From contig NZ_CP070225.1 in NCBI RefSeq assembly GCF_021631985.1, positions 9,982,001 through 10,046,000 of the forward strand: 64,000 nucleotides of DNA. The letters are read 5' to 3'. A model generated the notes under the pieces. That model worked only from the letters and a program-made list of their open reading frames with translations, searched no databases and had not been told where the DNA came from. Shown piece after piece: positions 16,601 through 24,271 of the stretch. Both the position numbers and the translations under genes were made by a program. Position 1 is the stretch's first letter, and the number at the start of each line of letters is the position of its first letter. Source of the stretch: Sandaracinus amylolyticus. GTDB lineage: Bacteria > Myxococcota_A > Polyangia > Polyangiales > Sandaracinaceae.

Positions 16601-19266
16601 AGAAGTCGCGCGCGCTGACGCTCTTCGCGGTGTTCATGAACCACTGGCGCGCGCCGCTCCGCAGCAGCGTACCGATCATCCGGCGCGCGATCGCCGCGAG
16701 CTCCGAGGTGGGCGACTCGGGCTACGCCGGACGCACGCGCGCCGCGCTCACGAGCGTGCTCTACCAGCAGGGCACGGCGCTCGGGCACGTGCTCAGCGAG
16801 GTCGAGCGCGCTGCTTCGTTCTGCCGGCGCCTGAAGCAGCAGGCCGGCACCGAGCAGCTGACGCTGCAGCGACAGATGATCCGCTGTCTCCAGGGACGCA
16901 CGCGCGATCGTGGTGCGTGGGAGGACGACGACTTCGACGAGGTGCGCTTCGCCGGCGCGTTCGCCGAGTCGCCCCATCACGAGTGCGTCTATCACGTCAT
17001 GCGGCTCGAGACGTCGTACCTGCTCGGCGATCTGCGCGACGCCCGCGCGCGCATGGACGCGGCGGGCGAGCGCTGGCGCGCGGTCAGCGGCCTCTTCCTC
17101 CTCGCGCAGTACGTGTACTTCTCGTGCCTGACGCGCGCGTCGCTGGCGGACCTCGCGCCCGACCAGCGCGACACGCTGCTCGCCGCGATCGATCGTGGTC
17201 GCGAGCGACTGCGACGCTGGGCCGAGAACTGCCCTCCGAACTTCGCGCACAAACACGACCTCGTGGCCGCCGAGGCGGCGCGGCTCCGCGGGCAGCACGT
17301 CGAGGCGACGTCGCGCTACGAGGCTGCGATCGCCGGCGCGCGCCGCGAAGGGTTCGAGCAGGACGAAGCCCTCGCGAGCGAGCTCGCGGGACGCTACTAC
17401 CGCGCGCTCGGCCAGCGACGCATCGCGGCGTTCTATCTCGAGGCCGCGATGGACGCGTACGCGCGATGGGGCGCGACCGCGAAGGTCGAGGCGCTCGAGG
17501 AGGAGACGCGCGAGCTCGGCGTCAGCGGGACGATCCCGCTCAACGTCGTCATCACGCCTCCGAGCGATCAGGTCGCGCGGGCCGCGCTCGATCGGCTCGG
17601 TCTCTTCGAGGCCGCCGAGACGATCTCGAGCGAGGTCTCGTTCGAGGGCGTGGTCGAGAAGCTCATGCGGATCTGCCTCGCCACCGCGGGCGCGCAGCGT
17701 GGCGTGCTGGTGCTCGACCGTGACGGCGCCCTCGAGGTGCGCGCCGCGGGCGCGGTGGGCGAGCCGCCGAACCTCGACGTCGCGCCGCTGCGCGCATCGG
17801 ACCGCGCGCCGACGTCGCTCGTCGAGCACGCGTTCCGCAGCGGCGAGGTGCTCGTGCTCGCGAATGCCGCGCACCACGTGCGCTTCGGCGCCGACGCGTA
17901 CGTCGCCGCGCGCCAGACCAAGTCCGCGCTCGCGATGCCGATCCCGCGACAAGGCCGCACGATCGGCGTGCTCTACCTCGAGAACGATCTCGTCACGCGC
18001 GCGTTCACCGCGGAGCGCGTCCAGGTGCTGCGCCTGCTCTCGTCGCAGGTCGCGATCTCGCTCGAGAACAGCCGTCTCTTCGAGGATCTGCGGCTCGAGG
18101 TGGGCGAACGATCGCGCGCCGAGCGGCGCCTCCGCTTCTTGTCGGAGGCCAGCGTCGCGCTCGCGCGCTCGCTCGACCCGGACGCGACCGCTTCGTGCGT
18201 CGCGAAGCTCGCCGTGCCCTTCCTCGGCGACTGGTCGACGCTCGACGTCGCGTACCCCGACGGATCGGTGTCGCGTGTCGCGCAGGCGCACGTCGACGAG
18301 CGACGCGAGGCGCTGCTCGGCGCACAGCACGATCACGACTCGATCGCCGCGCTCGTCTTGCGCACCGGCGAGCCGCAGCTCCGGGGCGCGACCGAGCTCC
18401 ACGACGCGCAGAGCGTGATCGCGGTGCCCCTGCGTGCGCGCGATCTCGTCGTCGGCGTGCTCACGATCGGCTCCTCCTCCGCGGCGCGCATCCACGACGA
18501 GGCGGACCTCTCGCTCGCGCAGGAGCTCGCGCATCGCGCCGCCAACTCGCTCGAGAACGCGCGCCTCTACCGCGAGGCCGAGGACGCGGTGCGCCTGCGC
18601 GACGAGTTCCTCTCGATCGCCTCGCACGAGCTGCGCACGCCGCTCGCGAGCCTGCAGCTCGCGGTGCAGGGCCTTCCGCGCATGTTGCCTCCTTCGTGTC
18701 TCGCCGACGCGCAGCGGGTGACCGCGCTCGTCACGCGGCAGGTGCACCGCCTCGACTCGCTCATCGGGCTCCTGCTCGACGTCTCGCGCATCCGCCGCGG
18801 CCGGTTGCAGCTCGATCGCCAGCGCACCGACTTGCGCGAGATCGTGCGCGAGGCGAGCTCGCTGCTCGCGCAGGATCTCGCGCGCTCGGGGAGCGAGCTC
18901 GTCGTCAGCGGCGACACGTCGGTCGCGGGATGCTGGGACGGCGCGCGGCTCGAGCAGGTTCTGATCAACCTGCTCGGGAACGCGATCAAGTTCGGGCGCG
19001 GAGAGCGCATCGACGTGAGCGTCACGCGAGAGGGCGAGCTCGCGCGCGTCGTGGTCACGGACCACGGCATCGGCATCGGGCCCGAGGTGCGCGACCACGT
19101 GTTCGAGCCGTTCCGCCGCGGCGTCTCGTCGCGTCACTACGGCGGGCTCGGCCTCGGGCTCTTCATCACGAGGACGATCGTCGAGGAGCACGGCGGGCAC
19201 ATCGCGGTCGCGAGCGAGGTCGATCAGGGCACGACGTTCATCGTCGAGCTGCCGACCGGATGCTGA
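13696..19266 (+). CDS. Trifunctional Ser/Thr kinase / ATPase / GAF sensor histidine kinase
   Basis: A 1,856-residue cytoplasmic signalling giant with no membrane segment. Residues 15-275 are a Ser/Thr kinase domain with HRDINPTN (129-136); the metal-loop motif reads VDFDLAT, with Asp in place of the DFG Gly. Residues 315-640 form an AAA/STAND-like ATPase with Walker A GPAGIGKT (331-338) and Walker B LVLFVDD (Asp461/462). Residues 700-1290 are TPR-like helices. Two GAF domains (about 1310-1460 and 1490-1625) precede HisKA, with the phospho-acceptor His1644 in SHELRTPL, and a HATPase domain (N box Asn1762, then DHGIGIG and GLGLGLF). This domain order is known from cyanobacterial and myxobacterial kinase/histidine kinase fusions. 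No receiver is encoded nearby, so its partner is unknown. Confidence 0.93.
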   Translation: MVEREERSWSSKEQIHHGPRYSVFRVRDASGRSRVLKTVRRGARAARAAELLVREHAMLSRVSAISGISRVIAIEDPEGDRPRLWLEDAGPRHLKSLLRRGPLAIDDALRIAVELAEIVAQLHRAHVLHRDINPTNVVVSADGRRITLVDFDLATDVPGPAPREALEVDVEGTLLYVAPEQTGRLDRVVDQRADLYALGATLYEMLTGGPPFALRDPVELVHAHLARDPLPPSEVRPEIPRVLSDLVLKLLAKVPEQRYQSADSLVADLREARARWDASRTIEPFELARLDVARAMVPEGRIYGRDHELALLEGAFERARQGARETVMITGPAGIGKTAIVQALRARARAVGAHFGAGKLDPVRGNAPYAPLIEALEAIVRELAAAPDATSNEWRARIAEAVGANARVITDLVPSARALLGESPPLEPVAPADAETRFDLTFEQFVQALATAESPLVLFVDDLQWADAASLRVLEMLATSTTLRHVLLVGAYRSEDGTAEPPLGDALVAIRAHDAPLRSMLLGPLDRAAVTALCADAFHASPERAEELAAIVHRKTAGNPFYVERFLRDLHQRGLLALDAEHAEWSWSTEQIAASPMSENVVELMLDAVRRLPPSVQRVLGAASCFRRAIDVGLLARLVERPPAEIAEALWTAVDQSLLVAEARVAPADTTYRFAHDRVQQAMGSLLDETERQRLHLRLGRLLGEDPTTREQRLFDRVDHLNLGAALMSAPERIELAELDLAAGRAAKAASAFGPALAYHDRGLALLPEGAWDTHAELCFALHRDAAEAAYVVGDHARAEALVEAAILHAPSRFEKAALYSLRLLAADARGAYREATRWGREGLHILGIELPDDDLAHAVEDEVVAVAAARRERSEEELIAAPPMRDPDALACVQLLDDLAAPTFYSSWRLHVWIRARTVRLVLEHGNVAPAGIAYATYGKLMEDRGDPQAAHSYIRLGAALSQRWRTQKSRALTLFAVFMNHWRAPLRSSVPIIRRAIAASSEVGDSGYAGRTRAALTSVLYQQGTALGHVLSEVERAASFCRRLKQQAGTEQLTLQRQMIRCLQGRTRDRGAWEDDDFDEVRFAGAFAESPHHECVYHVMRLETSYLLGDLRDARARMDAAGERWRAVSGLFLLAQYVYFSCLTRASLADLAPDQRDTLLAAIDRGRERLRRWAENCPPNFAHKHDLVAAEAARLRGQHVEATSRYEAAIAGARREGFEQDEALASELAGRYYRALGQRRIAAFYLEAAMDAYARWGATAKVEALEEETRELGVSGTIPLNVVITPPSDQVARAALDRLGLFEAAETISSEVSFEGVVEKLMRICLATAGAQRGVLVLDRDGALEVRAAGAVGEPPNLDVAPLRASDRAPTSLVEHAFRSGEVLVLANAAHHVRFGADAYVAARQTKSALAMPIPRQGRTIGVLYLENDLVTRAFTAERVQVLRLLSSQVAISLENSRLFEDLRLEVGERSRAERRLRFLSEASVALARSLDPDATASCVAKLAVPFLGDWSTLDVAYPDGSVSRVAQAHVDERREALLGAQHDHDSIAALVLRTGEPQLRGATELHDAQSVIAVPLRARDLVVGVLTIGSSSAARIHDEADLSLAQELAHRAANSLENARLYREAEDAVRLRDEFLSIASHELRTPLASLQLAVQGLPRMLPPSCLADAQRVTALVTRQVHRLDSLIGLLLDVSRIRRGRLQLDRQRTDLREIVREASSLLAQDLARSGSELVVSGDTSVAGCWDGARLEQVLINLLGNAIKFGRGERIDVSVTREGELARVVVTDHGIGIGPEVRDHVFEPFRRGVSSRHYGGLGLGLFITRTIVEEHGGHIAVASEVDQGTTFIVELPTGC

Positions 19267-19295
19267 GCGCTCGAGCCTGTCGAGAAATCGGCTCG

Positions 19296-19369
19296 CCCGC
19301 AGGCCCCTACCGTCCGCGCGCTTCGCGCGCTCCCGTACGGACCTGCGGGACGAGCACTCCGGTAGGGGC
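19296..19369. terminator. Nested inverted repeats after the giant kinase
   Basis: The gap between two convergent stops holds several competing hairpins. They are GCCCCTACCG/CGGTAGGGGC (19303-19312 with 19360-19369), CCCGCAGG/CCTGCGGG (19296-19303 with 19342-19349) and a central GCGCGC-TTC-GCGCGC. The outer arm ends exactly at the zinc-ribbon stop codon. Position suggests a bidirectional terminator. Confidence 0.6.
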
Positions 19370-19570
19370 TCAGCGCTTCGCGGTGCCGATCATGGGCTTC
19401 ACCTCGCGCACGTCGAAGAGCTTGTGGCAGCGCTCGCAGCGCAGCTTCATGCCCTTCTTCACGCCGGCGGCCAGCCGCGTCTGCTCGGCTCCGCAATGGG
19501 AGCACGTGAGCATCACGCGCTGCACGACCGCATACGGGAGCACCATCTCCTGGTGATGGCGCCGATGCAT
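19370..19570 (-). CDS. Small zinc-ribbon protein
   Basis: A 66-residue protein dominated by a two-knuckle zinc ribbon: CSHCGAEQ, about 19 residues, then CERCHKLFDVREVK. The second half (RCERCHKLFDV) resembles the MJ0042-type zinc finger found at the N-terminus of many deltaproteobacterial and myxobacterial proteins. The start is uncertain: the ATG at 19570 gives the length used here. A later ATG (MLTCSHCG) would leave only the ribbon, and CAGGAG lies just ahead of an internal ATG/GTG pair. Function is unknown; such mini-ribbons may bind nucleic acid or act as protein-interaction modules. Convergent with the giant kinase and divergent from the lectin-like lipoprotein. Confidence 0.6.
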   Translation of the reverse strand: MHRRHHQEMVLPYAVVQRVMLTCSHCGAEQTRLAAGVKKGMKLRCERCHKLFDVREVKPMIGTAKR

Positions 19571-19618
19571 CGCGCTGTCGAGCGTCCACGTGTACGATCG
19601 AACGCGGGGGGACGAGCG

Positions 19619-20272
19619 ATGCACTCGATGCGCGCGCGGAACGTACCAGTCCGTCGGCTCTTGCTCGCGCACGCCGCCGCGCTCGTGCTCGGCTGCGGTC
19701 GCGTGGGGTTCGTCGCCGACGCCGAGCCTCGCGAACAGGAAGACGCGAGCGTCGACGGGCCCACGAGCTGCGTCGCGTGCGCGGAGTGGTGCAACGATCG
19801 CGACGACGACTGCGACGGTGCGATCGACGAGGGCGCGGTGTGCGACGGCATCTGCGCGCGCACGCGCCGCAGCGGTCTCGACCTCGCGCTCCTGTGCGAC
19901 GCGTCGACGCGCGACGCCGCCGAGATCGCGTGCGCCGAGCGCGGTGGCGCGCTGATCGCGATCGCCGACTACGCGGCGCACCAAGCGGGGCTCGAGCTGC
20001 TCACCGAGGCCACGCAGAGCTGCGCGTGGCTCGACGGATCGGACGCGACCGAGGAGGGCGCGTGGCAACACGCCGACGGCCGGCGCTTCTGGACCGGCGC
20101 GGCGGACGGCGCCGCACCCGTCGGCGCGTTCGCGTCGTGGCGCGCCGGTGAGCCCGACGACGCAGGCGGGGCCGAGGACTGGCTCGTGCTGGTCGCGGAC
20201 GAGGGCTGGGCCGACTTCCCGAGCGACGCCACCTGCGCCGCGCTGTGTGCGCGCCCGGTGTGCGCGCCGTGA
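19619..20272 (+). CDS. C-type-lectin-like lipoprotein with MopE motif
   Basis: A 217-residue predicted lipoprotein (lipobox AALVLGC near residue 26). After a short acidic tether, CNDRDDDCDGAIDEG (about residues 58-72) is a MopE-type Cys/Asp motif, likely calcium binding. The rest resembles a C-type lectin-like domain: AEIACAERGGALIAIADYAAHQAGLELL, SCAWLDGSD, FWTG, FASWRAGEPDD, EDWLVLVADEGWADFPSD and CAALCARPVC match the WxG, EPN-like and WND-like blocks with paired Cys. It may bind glycans or proteins at the cell surface. The ATG at 19619 is preceded by a G-run eight bases upstream; a second in-frame ATG lies three codons on. Confidence 0.72.
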   Translation: MHSMRARNVPVRRLLLAHAAALVLGCGRVGFVADAEPREQEDASVDGPTSCVACAEWCNDRDDDCDGAIDEGAVCDGICARTRRSGLDLALLCDASTRDAAEIACAERGGALIAIADYAAHQAGLELLTEATQSCAWLDGSDATEEGAWQHADGRRFWTGAADGAAPVGAFASWRAGEPDDAGGAEDWLVLVADEGWADFPSDATCAALCARPVCAP

Positions 20273-20275
20273 GCG

Positions 20276-21904
20276 CTACGCGCCGCCCACCATCGTCTTG
20301 CGCTCTTCTTCGAGCCAGCCGAAGAAGGTCGACATCTGCGAGCGCTGCTCGGGCGGCATGTACTCGAAGTTCCTTCCGCGATCGATGATCTCCCAGAAGT
20401 CCTTCGTGGTGACGCCCTCGAGCGAGGTCCGGATCTGATCGAGCCGCGCGCGCGGCTCGTTCCGCATGTCGTCTGCGATCAGGTGCGCCTTGTCGCGCTG
20501 GCTCTTCCACAGGTAGTACGCCGCGAGCTTCACCTGCGCCTTGCGCACGCCGAGCAGCGCGGACTCCTGCGCCTGCGAGCGAAGCGGGCGATCGAGCTCG
20601 AGGAACTGCTCGAGCATCGCGTCCTGCTCGGGCGCCTCCTGCTCGTGCGCCATCTGGCAGATCGCCGACACGTCGTACGCGACGGTCTCGGTCACGAAGG
20701 GCAGCTTCATGTCGAAGCTCACGTGCCCGTAGTACGTCATGTGCCGCACGCCCTCGCGCGCCGCCTCGCCGTTGCCGTCGCGCAGGAGCGCCTCGACGAG
20801 CTTCCGGTACTGGTTGAGCACGTTGTACGCAGTGCGCACGTCGCGCGCGTTGAGCGTCGCGCGCAGGTAGCTGTTCATGAAGCGATAGACGAGCCGGATG
20901 AGCTCTTCGTCCTTCGCCTGGCTCGCGGCCTCGCCGATGTACCGGGTGTCGATCGCGACGAGGTAGTTGATGTCGCGCATCGAGCCCAGCGCCTCGTTGT
21001 AGATGCCGAGGTACTGGCGCATCACCTTCCACTCGACCCAGGTGCGGCGCGTCTCGAGATCCCCGAGCGACTCGGGATCCATCGCGACGAAGTCGGGGTT
21101 CTGCTTGAGCCCCGAGCCCAGCGCGAACCACGCGTCGGACGCGCGCGACTTCAGCTTCAGGTACGCGAGCGTGAAGTCCTTCAGCGCGTCGACCGCGCCG
21201 CTCGCGATGATCTTGTCCTTGCCGCTGATCGAGTTCGACGTGATGTCGGTGAGCTCCTCCATCGCGTTCAGCGTCGCGCTCTGCAGGCGCGAGGAGAAGT
21301 CGGTGTCGGCCGACTCCGAGCCCTCGGTCGCGGTGCGGATCGCGTCGCGCCGGATGCGACGGATGATGTTCATCGGCTCGAGGAACCAGAACACGTAGCC
21401 GAAGTACGGCGCCATCAGCACGAGGCCGATGGTCGTCATCCCCATCATCGCGAGCAGCGTGCCGCGCGGGACGAACTCGGACTTGAGCGTGAACGCGGTC
21501 CACACGCCCATCACGCACACGATCACGTAGAAGCCCATCACCGCGAGGTTCACGCGGTCGCGGAGGAACATCCGCGCGACGCCGGTGTACCGCTCGGCCG
21601 AGAGCTGCACGATGATCGAGACGACCGTGACGACGATGCCGAAGACCGTCGCGATGTTGCCGGCGAGCGAGCTGATCGCGTCGGTGATCGTGTGGGGATC
21701 GAAGTCGACGAAGCGATGGACCGCGCTGTTCGCGTCCGGCGCGGCGCTCCCGAAGAGCACGTGATCGAAGTAGTAGAGCGTCGCGAACACGAAGATCGCG
21801 GCGCCCGTGAGCACCACGAAGGGCATCGCCCAGCTCAGCGCGCCGCGGCGCAGACCGTTCGGCCTCTCGTGCGCCGGACGCGCGCCGTTCGTGTCGCTCC
21901 CCAC
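20276..21904 (-). CDS. DUF2254-like membrane protein
   Basis: A 542-residue protein. It has an N-terminal block of about four membrane segments (AMPFVVLTGAAIFVFATLYYF, IATVFGIVVTVVSIIVQLSAERY, VNLAVMGFYVIVCVMGVW, LLAMMGMTTIGLVLMAPYFGYVFWF) and a large cytoplasmic helical domain of about 330 residues. The segment SIIVQLSAERYTGVARMFLRDRVN strongly resembles DUF2254 predicted membrane proteins (ASQQFSPR-like motif). Biochemical function is unknown. GGGAG lies 7 bases ahead of the GTG at 21904 and 4 bases ahead of an adjacent in-frame GTG at 21907. A TTG at 22003 would add a doubtful leader and run into the divergent lipoprotein gene. Its 3' end nearly touches the lectin-like gene. Confidence 0.75.
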   Translation of the reverse strand: MGSDTNGARPAHERPNGLRRGALSWAMPFVVLTGAAIFVFATLYYFDHVLFGSAAPDANSAVHRFVDFDPHTITDAISSLAGNIATVFGIVVTVVSIIVQLSAERYTGVARMFLRDRVNLAVMGFYVIVCVMGVWTAFTLKSEFVPRGTLLAMMGMTTIGLVLMAPYFGYVFWFLEPMNIIRRIRRDAIRTATEGSESADTDFSSRLQSATLNAMEELTDITSNSISGKDKIIASGAVDALKDFTLAYLKLKSRASDAWFALGSGLKQNPDFVAMDPESLGDLETRRTWVEWKVMRQYLGIYNEALGSMRDINYLVAIDTRYIGEAASQAKDEELIRLVYRFMNSYLRATLNARDVRTAYNVLNQYRKLVEALLRDGNGEAAREGVRHMTYYGHVSFDMKLPFVTETVAYDVSAICQMAHEQEAPEQDAMLEQFLELDRPLRSQAQESALLGVRKAQVKLAAYYLWKSQRDKAHLIADDMRNEPRARLDQIRTSLEGVTTKDFWEIIDRGRNFEYMPPEQRSQMSTFFGWLEEERKTMVGGA

Positions 21905-22012
21905 CACGCTGCTCCCGTCGAGAAGGGCGAGCAGTATCGCAAGCGCATCTCGTGCTGGGAAGCGAGAAGGGCGCGCGTGACGGGCGCGACGTTTCGCGGC
22001 CAATCAGAGCAC

Positions 22013-23227
22013 GTGCACACGTCGTCCACGCGTCCGGTGCTCGTCTCCACGCTCCTCCTCGCGCTCGCCGGTTGCGGCTCGTCGTCGGGCGACGACACCG
22101 ACGCATCGACGCGCGACGCGGGTCCATCGCCCACCGATGGAGGCTCCGTCGACGCCGCGCGCGATGCAGGCGGCGACGACGAGCACGACGCAGGCGCACC
22201 CGATGCGGGCCCATGGGAGGTGCCGGCCTACACGCTGCGCGTCTTCACCAGCCCGACGGGCATGCCGCTCGCGACGCCGTACGGCATGAACGACGAGGGC
22301 ACGATCGTCGGCAACGCCGGGCCCGAGCCGTGGTCGCCCGACTCGATCCCGGTCGTGGTCGGGGTCGACGACACCGCGATCGATCCGCTCGAGACCGAGC
22401 GCGGCCTGCTCGCGTACGCGCGCGACGCGGACGACGGTGGGCGCGTCGTCGGTGAGCACGATCGCCAGCCGCACCTCTGGGAGGCCGATGGCCGCCGCGT
22501 GCTGCTGCAGGTCCCGAGCGGCTTCTTCTCGGGCGCGGCGCGCGCGATCGGCGAAGACGGGACCATCGCCGGCAGCTACGCAGATCACGACGACCCGCCG
22601 CCGCCGGTCGGGCCGCGCCCGGTCGCGTGGGCGAGCGCGAGCGCGACGGGCGTCGAGCTGCTGCTGCTCGATCGCGAGTACCCCGTGGGTCAGGCCGTCG
22701 CGATCGCGGGCGGTCGCATCATCGGATCGCTCACGTCGAGCGACGGGATGTTCGCGGTCGTCTGGGACACGCTCGAGTCCGAGCCCACGCCGCTGCCGCG
22801 TCCCGACGACGCGCTCGGCACCGAGGCGTTCGGCGCGAACGAGCGCGGCGACGTCGTCGGCCGCGCGCTCTTCGAGGGCAATCGCGTCGAGGCGTACGCG
22901 TACTGGTCCGCGAGCGACGAGCCGGTCGTGCTCGGTGCGCCCGAGGGCGCGACCGCGAGCGGCTATGCCGAGGCCCACGACGTCGACGAGCGCGGCGTCG
23001 TCGTCGGCACCGCGCGCGTCGCCCCCGGCGTCGTGCACGCGATGTTGTGGGCGGGCGACGAGGCGATCGATCTCGACGCGCACGTCACGACGCGTCCCGC
23101 GGGCGTGCGCGCGATCGTGAACGCTGCCGCGATCGACACGAGCGGCCGCATCGCGGTCGAGGTGCTGCTTGACGGCGTACAGGCGGATCTCCCGCGCGCG
23201 ATCGGTGTGCTCACGCCCGTCGAGTGA
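22013..23227 (+). CDS. HAF-repeat lipoprotein
   Basis: A 404-residue predicted lipoprotein with lipobox LALAGC (about residue 20) and an Asp/Gly/Ala-rich tether to about residue 65. The rest consists of about six repeats of the HAF type, each with an N/E-x-x-G-x-I/V-V-G core: MNDEGTIVGNA, DGGRVVGEH, GEDGTIAGSY, GGRIIGSL, NERGDVVGRA, VDERGVVVGTA. Such extracellular repeats form beta-propeller-like structures of unknown ligand. The GTG at 22013 gives the signal peptide. Its stop overlaps a GTG that may start the FRG-domain gene (GTGA), so the pair may be translationally coupled. Confidence 0.8.
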   Translation: MHTSSTRPVLVSTLLLALAGCGSSSGDDTDASTRDAGPSPTDGGSVDAARDAGGDDEHDAGAPDAGPWEVPAYTLRVFTSPTGMPLATPYGMNDEGTIVGNAGPEPWSPDSIPVVVGVDDTAIDPLETERGLLAYARDADDGGRVVGEHDRQPHLWEADGRRVLLQVPSGFFSGAARAIGEDGTIAGSYADHDDPPPPVGPRPVAWASASATGVELLLLDREYPVGQAVAIAGGRIIGSLTSSDGMFAVVWDTLESEPTPLPRPDDALGTEAFGANERGDVVGRALFEGNRVEAYAYWSASDEPVVLGAPEGATASGYAEAHDVDERGVVVGTARVAPGVVHAMLWAGDEAIDLDAHVTTRPAGVRAIVNAAAIDTSGRIAVEVLLDGVQADLPRAIGVLTPVE

Positions 23228-24249
23228 AGTTGGCCCGGGCGCGCCCGGGCTTACTTCGTGTCGTTGTGGTCTCCGACCTCTCCGCGGTCGCCGCGCGCGC
23301 GATGGAGCTCGTCGACGACGAGGACGCGATCTGGAACTGGGCCGAGCGAGCGGGCGCGCGCGGCTGGATGTTCCGCGGACAGCGCGAGGTCGACTGGCCG
23401 GTGCGCTCGTCGCTCGAGCGCTGTGCACGTCGCATGCAGTGGGAGCGCCCGCGTCGCTCGCTCGAGATCGGCATCTACCGTCGCTTCCAGCGCCACGCGC
23501 ACCTCTTCGTCTCGCCGCTCCCGACCGACGAGGACGTGATCGAGTGGCTCGCGCTGATCCGTCACTTCGGCGCGCCGACGCGGCTCGTGGACTGGACGTA
23601 CTCGTTCCACATCGCGCTCTTCTTCGCGGCGCGCGCCGCCGATCCCCACGACGACGGAGAGGACCGCTCGCTGGGCGAGCGATGCGCCGCGGTGTGGGCG
23701 ATCGACGCGGAGTGGCTCGACGCGCGCGCGCTCGATCACCTGCGCCAGCACGGCGCCGAGGACGTCGCGGCGGCGTACCGCGACGACCTCTACGTGCGCC
23801 GCTACGAGACCTTCGGCACGGTCTACAACCGCTCGCCCGCGGTGCCCTTCGTGCTGCGACAGAACTGCTGGCGCCTGAACGAGCGCCTCGTCGCGCAGCA
23901 GGGCGTGTTCTTGTGTCCCGGCGACGTGGAGCGCGACTTCGAGGAGAACCTCGCCGCGCTGGTGCGCCCCGAGGACGTCGGCACGCACATCCGCAAGCTC
24001 GTGTTCCCCAAGCGCCTCGCGCTCGCGATCCTGCGACGCGCTTATCGCAGCGGCATCTCGCTCGCGACGATGTACCCGGGCCTCGAGGGCTTCGTGCGCT
24101 CGCTCGGCGATCTCGCGGCAGCGCCGGAGGTGCTCTCACCGAGCGAGCTCGACGCGCCGCTCGGTCGACACCAGCCGGGCGCGCCCCACGGATCGCGCCC
24201 CACGTCACATCCGAGGAAGCGCGTGCTGCGCAGGAGCGCGCGGAAATGA
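23224..24249 (+). CDS. FRG domain-containing protein
   Basis: A 341-residue protein with the FRG domain: WMFRGQREVDWPVRSSLER at about residues 48-66, then IEWLALIRHFGAPTRLVDWTYSFHIALFFAA (about 110-140), the two blocks that define the family. FRG domains occur in phage-defence islands, toxin-like genes and stand-alone genes; their activity is not established. The middle (VPFVLRQNCWRLNERLVAQQGVFLCPGD) is conserved in long FRG proteins. The tail is Arg-rich and poorly ordered. Two starts are possible: GTG at 23224 overlapping the upstream stop, or GTG at 23266 after an 18-bp perfect palindrome. No defence or mobile genes flank it. Convergent with the multicopper oxidase gene, 22 bases apart. 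Confidence 0.78.
   Translation: MKLARARPGLLRVVVVSDLSAVAARAMELVDDEDAIWNWAERAGARGWMFRGQREVDWPVRSSLERCARRMQWERPRRSLEIGIYRRFQRHAHLFVSPLPTDEDVIEWLALIRHFGAPTRLVDWTYSFHIALFFAARAADPHDDGEDRSLGERCAAVWAIDAEWLDARALDHLRQHGAEDVAAAYRDDLYVRRYETFGTVYNRSPAVPFVLRQNCWRLNERLVAQQGVFLCPGDVERDFEENLAALVRPEDVGTHIRKLVFPKRLALAILRRAYRSGISLATMYPGLEGFVRSLGDLAAAPEVLSPSELDAPLGRHQPGAPHGSRPTSHPRKRVLRRSARK
23233..23250. promoter_or_regulatory. 18-bp perfect palindrome at the FRG gene start
   Basis: GCCCGGGCGCGCCCGGGC is a perfect palindrome at the junction of the HAF lipoprotein and FRG genes. It could be an attenuator or terminator for the upstream gene or an operator for the FRG gene. If translation starts at 23224, it encodes ARARPG-like residues. 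Confidence 0.5.
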
Positions 24250-24271
24250 GCCGGGCTCACTTCCACGCGGC

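Noticed and set aside
13987-19200. A 1,737-codon open frame on the minus strand across the giant kinase gene
   Set aside because: It is an antisense shadow typical of GC-rich DNA: Arg/Ala/Glu-biased, no domains, while the plus strand encodes clear kinase, GAF and histidine kinase motifs.
23266-24249. Phage-defence island around the FRG gene
   Set aside because: Flanking genes encode a HAF lipoprotein and a copper oxidase; no nuclease, helicase, methylase, toxin or integrase is nearby.
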